The position numbers and the translations under genes were made by a program. DNA of 60,586 nt from contig LRTP01000834.1 of NCBI GenBank assembly GCA_001550305.1, forward strand, positions 1-60,586, given 5' to 3'. This DNA comes from Streptomyces diastatochromogenes (GTDB taxonomy: Bacteria; Actinomycetota; Actinomycetes; Streptomycetales; Streptomycetaceae). Each line of letters starts with the position of its first letter. Position 1 is the first letter of the stretch. Shown here piece by piece: positions 8,266 through 16,445 of this stretch. Under the pieces are notes generated by a model. That model was not told the origin of the DNA and made no database searches. It saw only the letters and a list, made by a program, of their open reading frames with translations.

Positions 8266-10580
8266 CAGTCGCTCTTCTCGTCGGTGCGCGTCGGAAGCGT
8301 CGTCCGTGCCGCGATGACGTCGCGGCGCACACCCGAACCGCCGCTCTTCCAGCGGTAGATGTTCCAGTTCCTCTTGTGCGACTCGCGCGCCAGTTCGGCG
8401 TCGGGGTTGATCGCCGAGGGCTTTCCCAGCAGAGACAGCCATGGCAGGTCGGAGTGGCTGTCGCCGTAACCGTAGGAGGCGGCGAGGTCGTAGCCGCCCT
8501 CCTCGGAGTACCGCTGAAGCCACGCGGCCCTCGCTTCGTCCACAAGCGGCGGCTTCGCCAGGTAGCCGGTGAGCACACCGTCCCTCACGTGCATGGAGCT
8601 CCCGACGACCTCGTCGAACAGGTCGGCGAGCGGAGCGGCGAGAAGGCCGATGGAGCCGGTGACCAGGACGGTCCGGTGACCCGCCGCACGGTGCTCGCGG
8701 ATACGCGCCAGGGCGTCCGCGCTCGTGTGCCGCAGCATCGTATCGGCGTACCCGCGCTGCACGACCTCCTCAAGGCGGGCGATGGGCATGCCGCGGTAAC
8801 GGCGCAGGAACGCGCGGATGAACTCGCCGCGGTCACGTCTTTCGGCGCGGAGGTAGCCAGGCAGTGAGGCGAGCAGGTCCGCCACCTCCTTCGGCCAGGC
8901 CGCCTTACGGGAGCCCGCGGTGCGCACCCAGAGGTACTGCTCGACGATGTTGGAGTCGACGACGGTCCGTTCGAGGTCGAAGACGGCGACTACGTCGGTA
9001 CGTTGCGGCAGTTCGCCTTGCGGCCTGGCGTTCACCGGCCGGGCGGCCGCGGCCTTCCGGCGACGGTAGGCCGCTGTCAGCTCGCTGACGGCGGGGAGGT
9101 GCACCTTCTGCAGGTACTCCTCCCAGTCGATCCGCTCCACATCGAAGCCACGGTCCTCGCGCACCTCGGCCGGAAGGGCGTTGTTCAGCGCGCGGGCGTT
9201 GCGGTCGTCGAAGACGATCTCGGTCTGCGCATACGCGCGGTAGAGGTCGATGAAGTTGTGGAGGGTGGCGATACCGGCGCGCAGCTTGGCGTTCCGGGTT
9301 GCGAGAGCACGCTTGCGCTCGTCGTTCGGCATCAGCCGCAGAGCGGCGTCCCACAGGTCGGCCTTCTTCTTCGCCAGCCGAAGGCCCCTGTTGAACTTGC
9401 GCTCGCCCGAGAACTTCCAGGCCGGCACTTTGACGAATCCGTCGTCCTTGGGAATCGGGTGCTGCGTGTAGTAGTCGCGTACGTTCTCGTACATGCGGTG
9501 GAAAGGCAGTGGATTCGACGCGCCCGAGGCGATGTGGAAGTACCTCGGCTCGTCGACAGAGGTCGGGTTGGCCGCCACGGCCAGGATGGCGTTGACGACG
9601 AAGTCGACGGGGATGACATCGAGGATCGAGTCGGGGAGCCCCGGGAAGTCGGGCAGCTGGCCCCGGCCGTAGGCGAAGATCAGCGGATCGGCGACCTTGA
9701 AGCCGTCGATCCAACCGGGGAACGGATGCTGGAACGCGCTCTCGATGATCGCGGGCCGAACCACCGAAAGCCGGTGTCCGGCCTCGCCCCAGAGGTCTTC
9801 CGCGGCACGTTCGGCGAGTGCCTTCGTCAGGGTGTAGACGTCGGTCCACCCCAGACTCTGCGCGCGCCGCCGGCCAGCGGCGACGAGCTGGGAACGCACC
9901 CACTCGCGGCGCGCGTTCTCGCTCGCGCGGGCCGCCGCGATCGGGCCCTCTTTCCCGTGGTTGCCGCGGGCGCGGGACATGAACTGCTCAAGCATCGCCG
10001 GCTCCCGCGAGGTGAGTTCGGTCTGCTCATGGGTCCGTGTCGCCAAGGTCCACTCGGTGTGCCAGAGGACATCGTGTTCGAGCTTGGCCTCGGGTACCAC
10101 ACCGCGACGGAGCCCACCGACGTAACAGGTCGACACGTGGACGACGTGCGGGTCGGATCCGGACGCGAGCAGGGCCTCGTAGAGGCTTACGGCGCCGTTG
10201 ACGTTCGTGTCGAACGCCTCGTGGATGGGCGGGTCGAACGAGACGGTCGACGCCGAGTGGATGACGACATCAAGGTGGGAGGGCAGCTCGGGGATGCTGG
10301 TCATGCTGCCGTCGAGCACTGTGATCCGTGTACGGACGATGCGCTCGGCCTCTGCGGCGCCCACAGCATCCCGCCAGCGCTCGAACACGGGTTTACGCAG
10401 AAGCTGCCGGAGCCGGTCCTGCCCGGTCTGACTGCCCTTCCGGCGCACGAGAAGTGAGATGTGGGTGGCGGGGTGGTCGGTGAGCAGCCGCTCAAGCACG
10501 GCCTGCCCGACGAAACCGGTCGCGCCGGTCAGCAGGACGTGCGCGTTGCCGAGTTCGGTCTTCGCGTTGTGCGATATCAC
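8265..10580 (-). CDS. Fatty acyl-CoA reductase fused to HAD-IB phosphatase-like domain
   Basis: A 771-residue fusion. Residues about 12-380 are a male-sterility/NAD_binding_4 reductase: LLTGATGFVGQ (16-26) binds NADPH, and YTLTK (about 249-253) supplies the Tyr and Lys catalytic pair. Such domains reduce acyl-CoA to fatty aldehyde or alcohol. Residues about 530-760 are a HAD-IB domain with FDLERTVVDSN (motif I), LVTGS (motif II) and YGDSHSDLPWL (motif IV). Motif I has Glu where the second Asp of DxD is expected, so phosphatase activity is uncertain. GTG 10580 overlaps the previous stop by four bases (GTGA), implying translational coupling. With the alkyl-DHAP synthase across the divergent promoter, it is the likely fatty alcohol source. 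Confidence 0.85.
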   Translation of the reverse strand: MISHNAKTELGNAHVLLTGATGFVGQAVLERLLTDHPATHISLLVRRKGSQTGQDRLRQLLRKPVFERWRDAVGAAEAERIVRTRITVLDGSMTSIPELPSHLDVVIHSASTVSFDPPIHEAFDTNVNGAVSLYEALLASGSDPHVVHVSTCYVGGLRRGVVPEAKLEHDVLWHTEWTLATRTHEQTELTSREPAMLEQFMSRARGNHGKEGPIAAARASENARREWVRSQLVAAGRRRAQSLGWTDVYTLTKALAERAAEDLWGEAGHRLSVVRPAIIESAFQHPFPGWIDGFKVADPLIFAYGRGQLPDFPGLPDSILDVIPVDFVVNAILAVAANPTSVDEPRYFHIASGASNPLPFHRMYENVRDYYTQHPIPKDDGFVKVPAWKFSGERKFNRGLRLAKKKADLWDAALRLMPNDERKRALATRNAKLRAGIATLHNFIDLYRAYAQTEIVFDDRNARALNNALPAEVREDRGFDVERIDWEEYLQKVHLPAVSELTAAYRRRKAAAARPVNARPQGELPQRTDVVAVFDLERTVVDSNIVEQYLWVRTAGSRKAAWPKEVADLLASLPGYLRAERRDRGEFIRAFLRRYRGMPIARLEEVVQRGYADTMLRHTSADALARIREHRAAGHRTVLVTGSIGLLAAPLADLFDEVVGSSMHVRDGVLTGYLAKPPLVDEARAAWLQRYSEEGGYDLAASYGYGDSHSDLPWLSLLGKPSAINPDAELARESHKRNWNIYRWKSGGSGVRRDVIAARTTLPTRTDEKSD

Positions 10581-11404
10581 GGAAGGAGCCTCGATTCCAC
10601 GGTGGATGCGACACCGGGACGGATGCCGGGGAGCGCGGCGACCATCCCGCGGATACGGCGCGCCTCGGCTCGTCCGCTCTGGTCGCCGAAGACATGGCGT
10701 TCGAAGAAGGTGCGCTCGTGCCCGGAGCGGTCGACCGAGCCGAGCGGCCAGGCGGCGTGCCGGAGGGCTCGGCGGGTGATGCGCTGGGCGCGGGCCGAGC
10801 GCTGGAGTCGGCGCTCCGCCTCCTCTGCGAGGAAACGGATATGGCGATGCTTGATCTCCACCACAGGGTTGATGATCGCCGCCATGGCGGAGGACACACC
10901 GGCCAGACGCCGATAGGCCGCCTGCGTGATCCATTCGTCCACGAGGCCCGTCGTCACGTGTTCGGCGACGATCTGTGTACCGGTGATGTTGGCGATGAGG
11001 GAACGACGGATCGGGCCACGGCGTTCGCGGCGCTCCGCCAGTACCCACCGTGCCGGACCGGCGCTCGAAGGGAGGTCGCGGGCGGCGGGAGAAACATCCA
11101 GCACGGCGTCGAGGGCATCGGCTATCCAGAACCTCTCGAACATCCACGTGGTGAGGAACGCGGTGACACGGGCGTCCTTATGTGTCGCCGTGACGAGGAG
11201 GTCGCGCACGCGGTGCAGCGTCGCACGTTCCATGTCGCGCAGCGCGCGAACGAGCCGGACGGATTCGGCGTCGAGCGGCTCTTTGGCGAGCGACCCGAGG
11301 TCGAGCGTTTCGCGGTGGCTGCCGTGTGCCGTACGGGCGAACTCACGCACGTCGAATCCCGCTGTCTCGGGCGGCGCGGTCGTCGTCTCGTTGTTCGAGT
11401 TCAT
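10577..11404 (-). CDS. Ferritin-like protein, paralogue with degenerate metal site
   Basis: A 275-residue protein clearly related to the ferritin-like protein two genes downstream: DME in helix 1, FERFWIADALDAV in helix 2, DEWITQAAYRRLAG in helix 3 and EIKHRHIRFLAEEAERRL in helix 4. Where the paralogue has EEFWH, this one has ERFWI, so the helix-2 ExxH pair is replaced by Arg and Ile and a normal di-iron site is unlikely. It may be a structural partner or regulator of the intact paralogue. The start is ATG 11404 with AGAAAG upstream; an in-frame upstream extension lacks such support. A sigma-type box pair lies 84 bases upstream. First gene of the minus-strand operon. Confidence 0.7.
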   Translation of the reverse strand: MNSNNETTTAPPETAGFDVREFARTAHGSHRETLDLGSLAKEPLDAESVRLVRALRDMERATLHRVRDLLVTATHKDARVTAFLTTWMFERFWIADALDAVLDVSPAARDLPSSAGPARWVLAERRERRGPIRRSLIANITGTQIVAEHVTTGLVDEWITQAAYRRLAGVSSAMAAIINPVVEIKHRHIRFLAEEAERRLQRSARAQRITRRALRHAAWPLGSVDRSGHERTFFERHVFGDQSGRAEARRIRGMVAALPGIRPGVASTVESRLLP

Positions 11405-11487
11405 ACACGGGCTTTCTGGGGCGGGAGCAGGGGAAACTCTGCAGAAGCCCCGGAGCATGCGAGAAGCCGTCGGGGGCCGTCACGTTA

Positions 11488-11514
11488 GACCAGGCAACCG
11501 GCGCATGTGTGACA
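11488..11514 (-). promoter_or_regulatory. ECF41/SigJ-type promoter candidate, site 2
   Basis: Minus strand TGTCACA (11514-11508) and TGGTC (11492-11488), same 15-base spacing, followed by TAACG. It faces the ferritin-like/reductase operon and is divergent from site 3, whose -10-like box is also followed by TAACG. Confidence 0.65.
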
Positions 11515-11660
11515 TGTGAGTTGGTTCCGTATAGGGCCTGCGCTTACGGCCTGTGCTGGGAAGAGCGAGAGATCCCGCGGATCGGTGTGGTGTCTCGGCC
11601 CAGGCGGCGTGCACCGGACCTTGCTGGGCATCGCTCACCTCCGTCATGTGCGGAAGCTCG

Positions 11661-11687
11661 TGTCACAAGACGGATGCATGCCCGGTC
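11661..11687 (+). promoter_or_regulatory. ECF41/SigJ-type promoter candidate, site 3
   Basis: TGTCACA (11661-11667) and CGGTC (11683-11687). It points to the SDR/acyltransferase/alkyl-DHAP synthase operon and implies a leader of about 250 bases. Confidence 0.7.
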
Positions 11688-11720
11688 TAACGCCATGAGC
11701 CCAGAAACGAAAGGTGTGTC

Positions 11721-11843
11721 ATGCGCGAGGACTCAGTCATCTGCTGTTGTACGACCGTGGCCATTCACCTGGGTCGGCTCGTCGGACGTCGAACATGGAA
11801 ATCTTGTGGATCCTCAAGTTCCCATGCAGAAGCGGGTTGTTGA
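11721..11843 (+). CDS. Possible short leader ORF (40 codons)
   Basis: ATG 11721 follows a GAAAGG site and begins 34 bases after promoter site 3. The frame codes for 40 residues with three consecutive cysteines near the start (ICCC) and an arginine-rich middle (RLVGRRTW). It lies in the long untranslated leader of the SDR operon, so it could be a leader peptide. No family is recognised, and chance cannot be excluded. Confidence 0.25.
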   Translation: MREDSVICCCTTVAIHLGRLVGRRTWKSCGSSSSHAEAGC

Positions 11844-11939
11844 CCAGGTGACTCGGAAGGCCGGTGTCGGGATCGACAGCGTGGACCCGCTCGCCGCCCC
11901 ACGAAATGGATACGAGCGGGGAGCTCGGATGGCGCGCAG

Positions 11940-12746
11940 ATGGCAGATGAGACTGTGCTGAGCCGTACGCGGGTCGCACTTGTCACCGGTGCCACGTCGG
12001 GTATCGGAGCGGCGTTCGCGCGCGCTCTGGCAGACCGCGGATGGGACCTTGTCCTGGTGGCGCGCGACAGGGAGCGGCTCGGCCGGATGGCGGCCGAGCT
12101 CGAGTCCCGGGGCCGTGCTGTCGAGGTGCTGCCCGCCGACCTGTCCGATCGTGCCGACGTCGAGCGTGTCGCCGCCCGGCTGGAGGACCCCGCCCGTCCG
12201 GTGGACATGTTCGTCAACAACGCCGGTTTCGGCGTGCACGCACCGATGACCTCAGCCGACACCACTCCGCACGACCGGGCGATCGAGGTCATGGGGCGCG
12301 TGGTGCTGGTGCTCGCCGGCGCCGCTGGGCGGGCCATGCGCGAACGCGGGCACGGTGCGATCGTCAATGTGTCGAGCACGGCTGGGTTCGTCACCATGGG
12401 GAGCTATTCGGCCGTCAAGGCCTTCGTGACCTCACTCTCAGAGGGACTGGCGAACGAGCTCCATGGAACGGGCGTCACCGTGACGGCACTCTGTCCGGGC
12501 TGGGTCCGCACGGAATTTCACACGCGGGCCGGAATCCGGTCGTCGAGCATTCCGAACTTCCTCTGGCTCGACACCCGGCGACTCGTCGAGACGAGTCTGC
12601 GCGACGTGCGCCGCGGACGGGTGATCTCCGTGCCGAGCTTCCGGTACCAGTTGCTCATCTGGTTCACACGTCATCTTCCACGCCGCACAGTGCGGTGGAT
12701 CTCGCGACGGATCTCCTCCAGCCGCAACGACAGTCTCACTCACTGA
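11940..12746 (+). CDS. Short-chain dehydrogenase/reductase of the ether-lipid cluster
   Basis: A 268-residue classical SDR. TGATSGIG (residues 18-25) binds NADPH, NNAG follows at about residues 98-101, the catalytic serine lies in NVSSTAGF, and YSAVK gives the Tyr and Lys pair. The LCPGWVRTEF loop follows. The C-terminus is basic and hydrophobic (YQLLIWFTRHLPRRTVRW), which suggests membrane association as in DHRS7B-type and long-chain SDRs. It is first of three co-oriented genes with the acyltransferase and alkyl-DHAP synthase. By analogy with mammalian PexRAP it could reduce acyl- or alkyl-DHAP; reduction of a fatty aldehyde is the alternative. Confidence 0.88.
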   Translation: MADETVLSRTRVALVTGATSGIGAAFARALADRGWDLVLVARDRERLGRMAAELESRGRAVEVLPADLSDRADVERVAARLEDPARPVDMFVNNAGFGVHAPMTSADTTPHDRAIEVMGRVVLVLAGAAGRAMRERGHGAIVNVSSTAGFVTMGSYSAVKAFVTSLSEGLANELHGTGVTVTALCPGWVRTEFHTRAGIRSSSIPNFLWLDTRRLVETSLRDVRRGRVISVPSFRYQLLIWFTRHLPRRTVRWISRRISSSRNDSLTH

Positions 12747-12785
12747 AGGAATCAGTGCGGGCGAACCCGCACGGGAAGGAAACGG

Positions 12786-13508
12786 ATGCCCGCGACGATA
12801 CGCGACCGTTTCACCTCACGCTCACACGCCGCGGCGCGTTTCCTCGCGCAACGGGGGCTGCTGAAGCCCCTCGTCTGGAGCGTGACCAGCGTCACGATAC
12901 TCGGGCGCGAGCGCTTGGCGAACGTCGAGGACTCGTATGTCGTCGTCGCCAATCACTCCTCGCACCTCGACACGCCACTCATCATGGGCGCGCTGCCTCG
13001 CCGACTGGCGCGCTACCTCGCGGTGGGAGCCGCCGCCGACTACTTCTTCGACGTGTGGCGGCGGCGCGGCCTCACGGCCCTCTTCTTCAACGCCTTCCCG
13101 GTCGACCGCACCGGAATGAACGCGCGCGGAGTGAGCGCCAAGGCTTTGCTGAGTCGGGGAGTGCCGCTCCTGATCTTTCCCGAGGGGACCCGCTCGCGCG
13201 ACGGATCGCTCGGGGCGTTCAAGCCGGGGGCGGCGGCGCTCGCCTCGTCGGCCGAGGTGCCGGTGCTCCCCGTCGCGGTCATCGGCGCGCATGCGGCGCA
13301 TCCTCGCGGATCGAATTGGCCGAAACCGGGCCGTCTGCCGGTCGGGGTTGTCTTCGGCGAACCGCTGACTGCTTTTCCCGGGGAGTTGAGGAGCGAGTTC
13401 ACCGAACGGATCCGCTCGGCAATCCTCACCCTGACCGAGGAGAACTCCGACCGCATCCTCGGCGTGAGTGCGACCTCACGTCGTATACCTGAAGGAGACC
13501 GTTCGTGA
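12786..13508 (+). CDS. PlsC-like 1-acylglycerol-phosphate or DHAP acyltransferase
   Basis: A 240-residue lysophospholipid acyltransferase. NHSSHLD (about residues 55-61) is the catalytic H-x4-D motif. Block II is FNAFPVDR and block III is FPEGTRSRDGSLGAFKPGAA (about 132-151), which binds the glycerol-phosphate substrate. The start is ATG after GGGAAGGA; the stop overlaps the next GTG by four bases, indicating coupling to the alkyl-DHAP synthase. In an ether-lipid pathway this enzyme could make acyl-DHAP (the GNPAT step) or acylate sn-2 of alkyl-glycerol phosphate. The sequence alone does not separate the two. Confidence 0.88.
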   Translation: MPATIRDRFTSRSHAAARFLAQRGLLKPLVWSVTSVTILGRERLANVEDSYVVVANHSSHLDTPLIMGALPRRLARYLAVGAAADYFFDVWRRRGLTALFFNAFPVDRTGMNARGVSAKALLSRGVPLLIFPEGTRSRDGSLGAFKPGAAALASSAEVPVLPVAVIGAHAAHPRGSNWPKPGRLPVGVVFGEPLTAFPGELRSEFTERIRSAILTLTEENSDRILGVSATSRRIPEGDRS

Positions 13509-15205
13509 CTGAACCCACCGACCGCACCGACGCGATGCGCACCGATGATGTGAAACACATGAAGTGGTGGGGCTGGGGCGTGGAAGGTGTCGGCTTCCGA
13601 CACGAGGACAAGCCTGGTTTCGCGCCGTTCGTACAAGAGGCCATCGGCCTCAATCTCCGGGCGGGCGAACGCACCGAACGGCCCGACTTCTCGCGGTTGA
13701 GGGTGCCGGCCTCGACGGCGTCCGAGGAGTTCGTCGCGGTTCTGAGCGGCATCGTCGGAGCCGGGAACACCGTTGTCGATGACCTGTCCCGGGTCGTCCA
13801 CACGTACGGCAAGAGCCTGCGTGACCTGGTCCGCATCCGAGCCGGCCAGATAGCACGCAGTCCCGATGTGATCGTCTACCCGGCCGACGAGGCAGAGGTG
13901 CAAAGCATCATCGACGCGTCCGTCGAGGCGGACGCCGTGATCATCCCCTTTGGGGGCGGCAGCAATATCGCGGGCAGCCTTGAGCCTCACATGGACGAGT
14001 CCCGGGTGGTCGTCTCACTCGACCTCGGTCGCCTCAACCGGGTGCTGGAGATCGACCCCGACTCCGGGCTGGCGCGCGTCCAGGCCGGGGCGCTGGGCCC
14101 TGATCTTGAGGCTCAACTCAACCGGGGCGGCTGGACGATGGGGCACTTCCCCGACTCGTTCACCCACTCGACGCTCGGCGGGTGGGTCGCCACGCGCTCG
14201 TCCGGCATGCAGTCGGACAAGTACGGCGACATAGCGGACATCGTCAAGGGGCTGCGTGTCGTGCGGGCCGGCGGGGTCCTCGTGATCCGTGCCGTTCCGA
14301 GCGCGTCGACCGGGCCGAGCGTCCGGGAGATGGTGGTGGGCTCCGAGGGGCGGCTCGGCGTCATCACCGAGGTCACGGTGCAGGTGCACCGACTCCCCGA
14401 GAAGCGGGCCATCCACGCCTACTTCTTCAAGAATCTCGACCACGGCCTCGCGGCGATGCAGAAGATCGCCGAGAGCGACGTCTCGCCCTCGGTCACCCGT
14501 ATCTCGGACGCACACGAGACGGCCTTCTCCCTGGCGACGAGCAAGGAGTCGAAGGGCATTCAGAAGAAGGCACAGACAGGCCTCATGGCGTATCTCAAGA
14601 GGCGTGGCTGGAGCCTCGACGAGATGTGCCTCTCCTTCATCGGCTTCGAGGGCGACGAGGCACACGTGAAACGGCAGAAGTCGCTCGTCGACCGGATCGT
14701 GCGCAAGCATCACGGCATCGGCGTCGGCAGGGGCCCCGGTGCGCTCTACGACCAGAAGAAGTTCGACACGCCGTACATCCGCGACTTCCTCCTCGACCGC
14801 GGTGCCGCCGGCGACGTGAGCGAGACCGCCGGTCCGTGGTCGAAGCTGCGTGGCATCCACGCGGCGGTCTACGAGGCGGCCGACCGCGCCTACGAGAAGA
14901 TCGGCCACGCAGGCTGGACCATGTCGCACATGTCGCACTCATACCACTCTGGAGCCTGCCTCTATTTCACTTTCGCCTTCGTGTTCGGTGACGACCCGCT
15001 CGGTGAGTACGACATCGTCAAGCGCGCGATCCAGCAGGCGTTCATCGACGCCGGCGGCACGATCTCGCACCACCACGGGGTGGGCGTGGAGCACGCGCCC
15101 TGGCTGGAGGAGGACATCTCGACGGAGGGTGTCGCCATCATGTCGGGCCTCTTCGGCGCTGCCGACCCGGGCGGCAACTTCAACCCGCGCAAGATCGTGG
15201 TCTGA
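13505..15205 (+). CDS. agpS: Alkyldihydroxyacetonephosphate synthase-like FAD enzyme
   Basis: A 566-residue VAO/PCMH-fold flavoprotein. The FAD domain contains FGGGSNIAGSLE, LDLGRLNRVLEID, HFPDSFTHSTLGGWVATRSSGM and VVGSEGRLGVITEV (about residues 155-300). The C-terminal half has the features that mark alkyl-DHAP synthase: the substrate arginine in SVTRISD, the active-site tyrosine in SHSYHSGACLYFTFAF (Tyr about 480) and the HHHG histidine triad (about 522-524). The enzyme replaces the acyl chain of acyl-DHAP with a fatty alcohol to form the ether bond without net redox change. GTG 13505 overlaps the acyltransferase stop. This is the strongest evidence that the locus makes ether lipids. A D-lactate or glycolate oxidase-type role is much less likely given the triad. 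Confidence 0.88.
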   Translation: MTEPTDRTDAMRTDDVKHMKWWGWGVEGVGFRHEDKPGFAPFVQEAIGLNLRAGERTERPDFSRLRVPASTASEEFVAVLSGIVGAGNTVVDDLSRVVHTYGKSLRDLVRIRAGQIARSPDVIVYPADEAEVQSIIDASVEADAVIIPFGGGSNIAGSLEPHMDESRVVVSLDLGRLNRVLEIDPDSGLARVQAGALGPDLEAQLNRGGWTMGHFPDSFTHSTLGGWVATRSSGMQSDKYGDIADIVKGLRVVRAGGVLVIRAVPSASTGPSVREMVVGSEGRLGVITEVTVQVHRLPEKRAIHAYFFKNLDHGLAAMQKIAESDVSPSVTRISDAHETAFSLATSKESKGIQKKAQTGLMAYLKRRGWSLDEMCLSFIGFEGDEAHVKRQKSLVDRIVRKHHGIGVGRGPGALYDQKKFDTPYIRDFLLDRGAAGDVSETAGPWSKLRGIHAAVYEAADRAYEKIGHAGWTMSHMSHSYHSGACLYFTFAFVFGDDPLGEYDIVKRAIQQAFIDAGGTISHHHGVGVEHAPWLEEDISTEGVAIMSGLFGAADPGGNFNPRKIVV

Positions 15206-15512
15206 GCACGGCGGACGATGGCCCGCGCGCGGCCGGTACTCGGGCATCGGCACGGCCACGCCGCGCACCGGTATGGATCACACACGTCCATGTGCGATCC
15301 GTACCGGCTGTGTGGTGAGTGTCGGGCACCGGCCCGCCCTCGGCCAGGCGACCTCAGGGTCCACGACCGGCGTACAAACGGAGGGCCGCCCGCTGTACCT
15401 GCCCGCCGGACTGTTCACCGAGGCCACTGTCTTCCTGGCCCTTCAAACCCGGCGGTCCGAAGCACTGGCGTGCCGGAAGAGCCAAGTTCTCCAGCGCCAG
15501 GCAGTTCGGGCA

Positions 15513-15717
15513 GCGGCTCCTTCCTCTCCCTCGACGTCGAGACACGCAAACAAGGCCGCCGCCCTCACATGCGTCTACATGGCGCTGAGGAGCCTGGACC
15601 CGACCGGGAAAGGCCGCAAGAGGTGGACCATGCCACCGGAAGACATTCTTGAACGCGTTCCAGATCGCCGTCGAGAGTCGCCTGACCCACGCAACAACCA
15701 AGATCAGCCGTTGAATT
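15513..15717 (+). pseudogene. IS256-family transposase C-terminal relic
   Basis: Three fragments of the IS256/Mutator C-terminus occur in sequence with frameshifts and a deletion: FLSLDVETRK near 15520, TCVYMALRSLDPTGKGRKRW near 15565-15630, and LNAFQIAVESRLTHATTKISR ending at TGA 15717. The normal stretch between the first two is missing. The remaining part of the gap (15206-15512) has no gene I can identify. Confidence 0.7.
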
Positions 15718-15740
15718 GACATACCCGGTGTCCGCTGCCG

Positions 15741-15767
15741 TGTCACACATCTGTCAGGCGCCCGGTC
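15741..15767 (+). promoter_or_regulatory. ECF41/SigJ-type promoter candidate, site 4
   Basis: TGTCACA (15741-15747) and CGGTC (15763-15767), 45 bases before the whiB-like start codon. Confidence 0.7.
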
Positions 15768-15811
15768 TCACATGACAACCCCTTGAATCCTTCCCGGAGA
15801 CGAGAAAGACC

Positions 15812-16144
15812 GTGACCGCAGCAGAACAAGGCAACCACGCAACGCACTGGCGCGAACGGGGAGCCTGCGTGCGCATCGACCCCGAACTGTTCTTCCCCAT
15901 AGGCAACGGCGTACTGACGCACGTTCAGATCGCCGAGGCCAAGGCCGTCTGCTGCCGTTGCCCGGTCATGGATCAGTGCCTCAGCTGGGCCATGCGGGTC
16001 GAGCAGGTGGAAGGCATCTGGGGTGGAAAGACGGAGGGCGAACGCCGCCTGATGAGGCGGCGTGACAGCGCCGACCACCACCTCGGGGCCATGCGTGTCA
16101 CATCCAAGCCTCATGCCCGGTCATATGGGTGGAAGCAGTCATGA
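15812..16144 (+). CDS. WhiB family iron-sulfur transcription factor
   Basis: A 110-residue Wbl protein. Four cysteines in WhiB spacing, C19, C47, C50 and C56 (with an extra C48), should bind a [4Fe-4S] cluster that senses oxygen, NO or redox state. The turn motif GIWGGKTEGERR (about residues 70-81) follows, then a basic C-terminal tail suited to DNA or sigma-factor contact. The start is GTG after GAGAAAG. It lies 45 bases after a candidate ECF41-type promoter, and a second such site sits inside its 3' end, pointing to the cytochrome b gene. The context suggests redox control of respiratory or membrane genes; the partner sigma factor is not shown by sequence. Confidence 0.93.
   Translation: MTAAEQGNHATHWRERGACVRIDPELFFPIGNGVLTHVQIAEAKAVCCRCPVMDQCLSWAMRVEQVEGIWGGKTEGERRLMRRRDSADHHLGAMRVTSKPHARSYGWKQS
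16096..16122 (+). promoter_or_regulatory. ECF41/SigJ-type promoter candidate, site 5
   Basis: TGTCACA (16096-16102) and CGGTC (16118-16122) inside the last codons of the whiB-like gene. It would start a transcript running into the small ORF at 16173 and the qcrB-like gene at 16446. Confidence 0.6.
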
Positions 16145-16172
16145 GCCTGCTCGCCCAAGGAGTGCAGCCACC

Positions 16173-16355
16173 ATGAAGACCGTCCGTGATCCCGGATTCG
16201 GCGCGGGGGCTGAGTCGACGCGGCGTGGCAGGGCTGCCCAGCTATGCGCAGCACGTCGGAAAGTCCGACCTTCGGTCCGTACGCACACACGGAACGCGGA
16301 TGGAAACAGATTTGGTGCCCCGCCTGTCTCAGCTCTGCCCACGACAGGCGACTAA
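16173..16355 (+). CDS. Possible small basic protein
   Basis: A 60-codon frame from ATG 16173 with an AAGGAG ten bases upstream, between whiB and qcrB and just after promoter site 5. The product is rich in Arg, Ala and Thr and matches no family I know. Its only support is the ribosome-binding site and position; it may be untranslated leader. Confidence 0.25.
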   Translation: MKTVRDPGFGAGAESTRRGRAAQLCAARRKVRPSVRTHTRNADGNRFGAPPVSALPTTGD

Positions 16356-16445
16356 CCTGCCGTATCAATTTCCTGTCGGCAACAAAACAGGCTCATGACA
16401 TCAAGAGCGTCCCTTTCGGTCCGGATGAGGAATGGTTGCAGGGGC

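Noticed and set aside
7243..8358. 371-codon plus-strand open frame
   Set aside because: It mirrors the ferritin-like gene on the minus strand and shows no family features.
9003..10457. 484-codon plus-strand open frame
   Set aside because: It is antisense to the acyl-CoA reductase/HAD gene, whose motifs are intact; long antisense frames are common in high-GC DNA.
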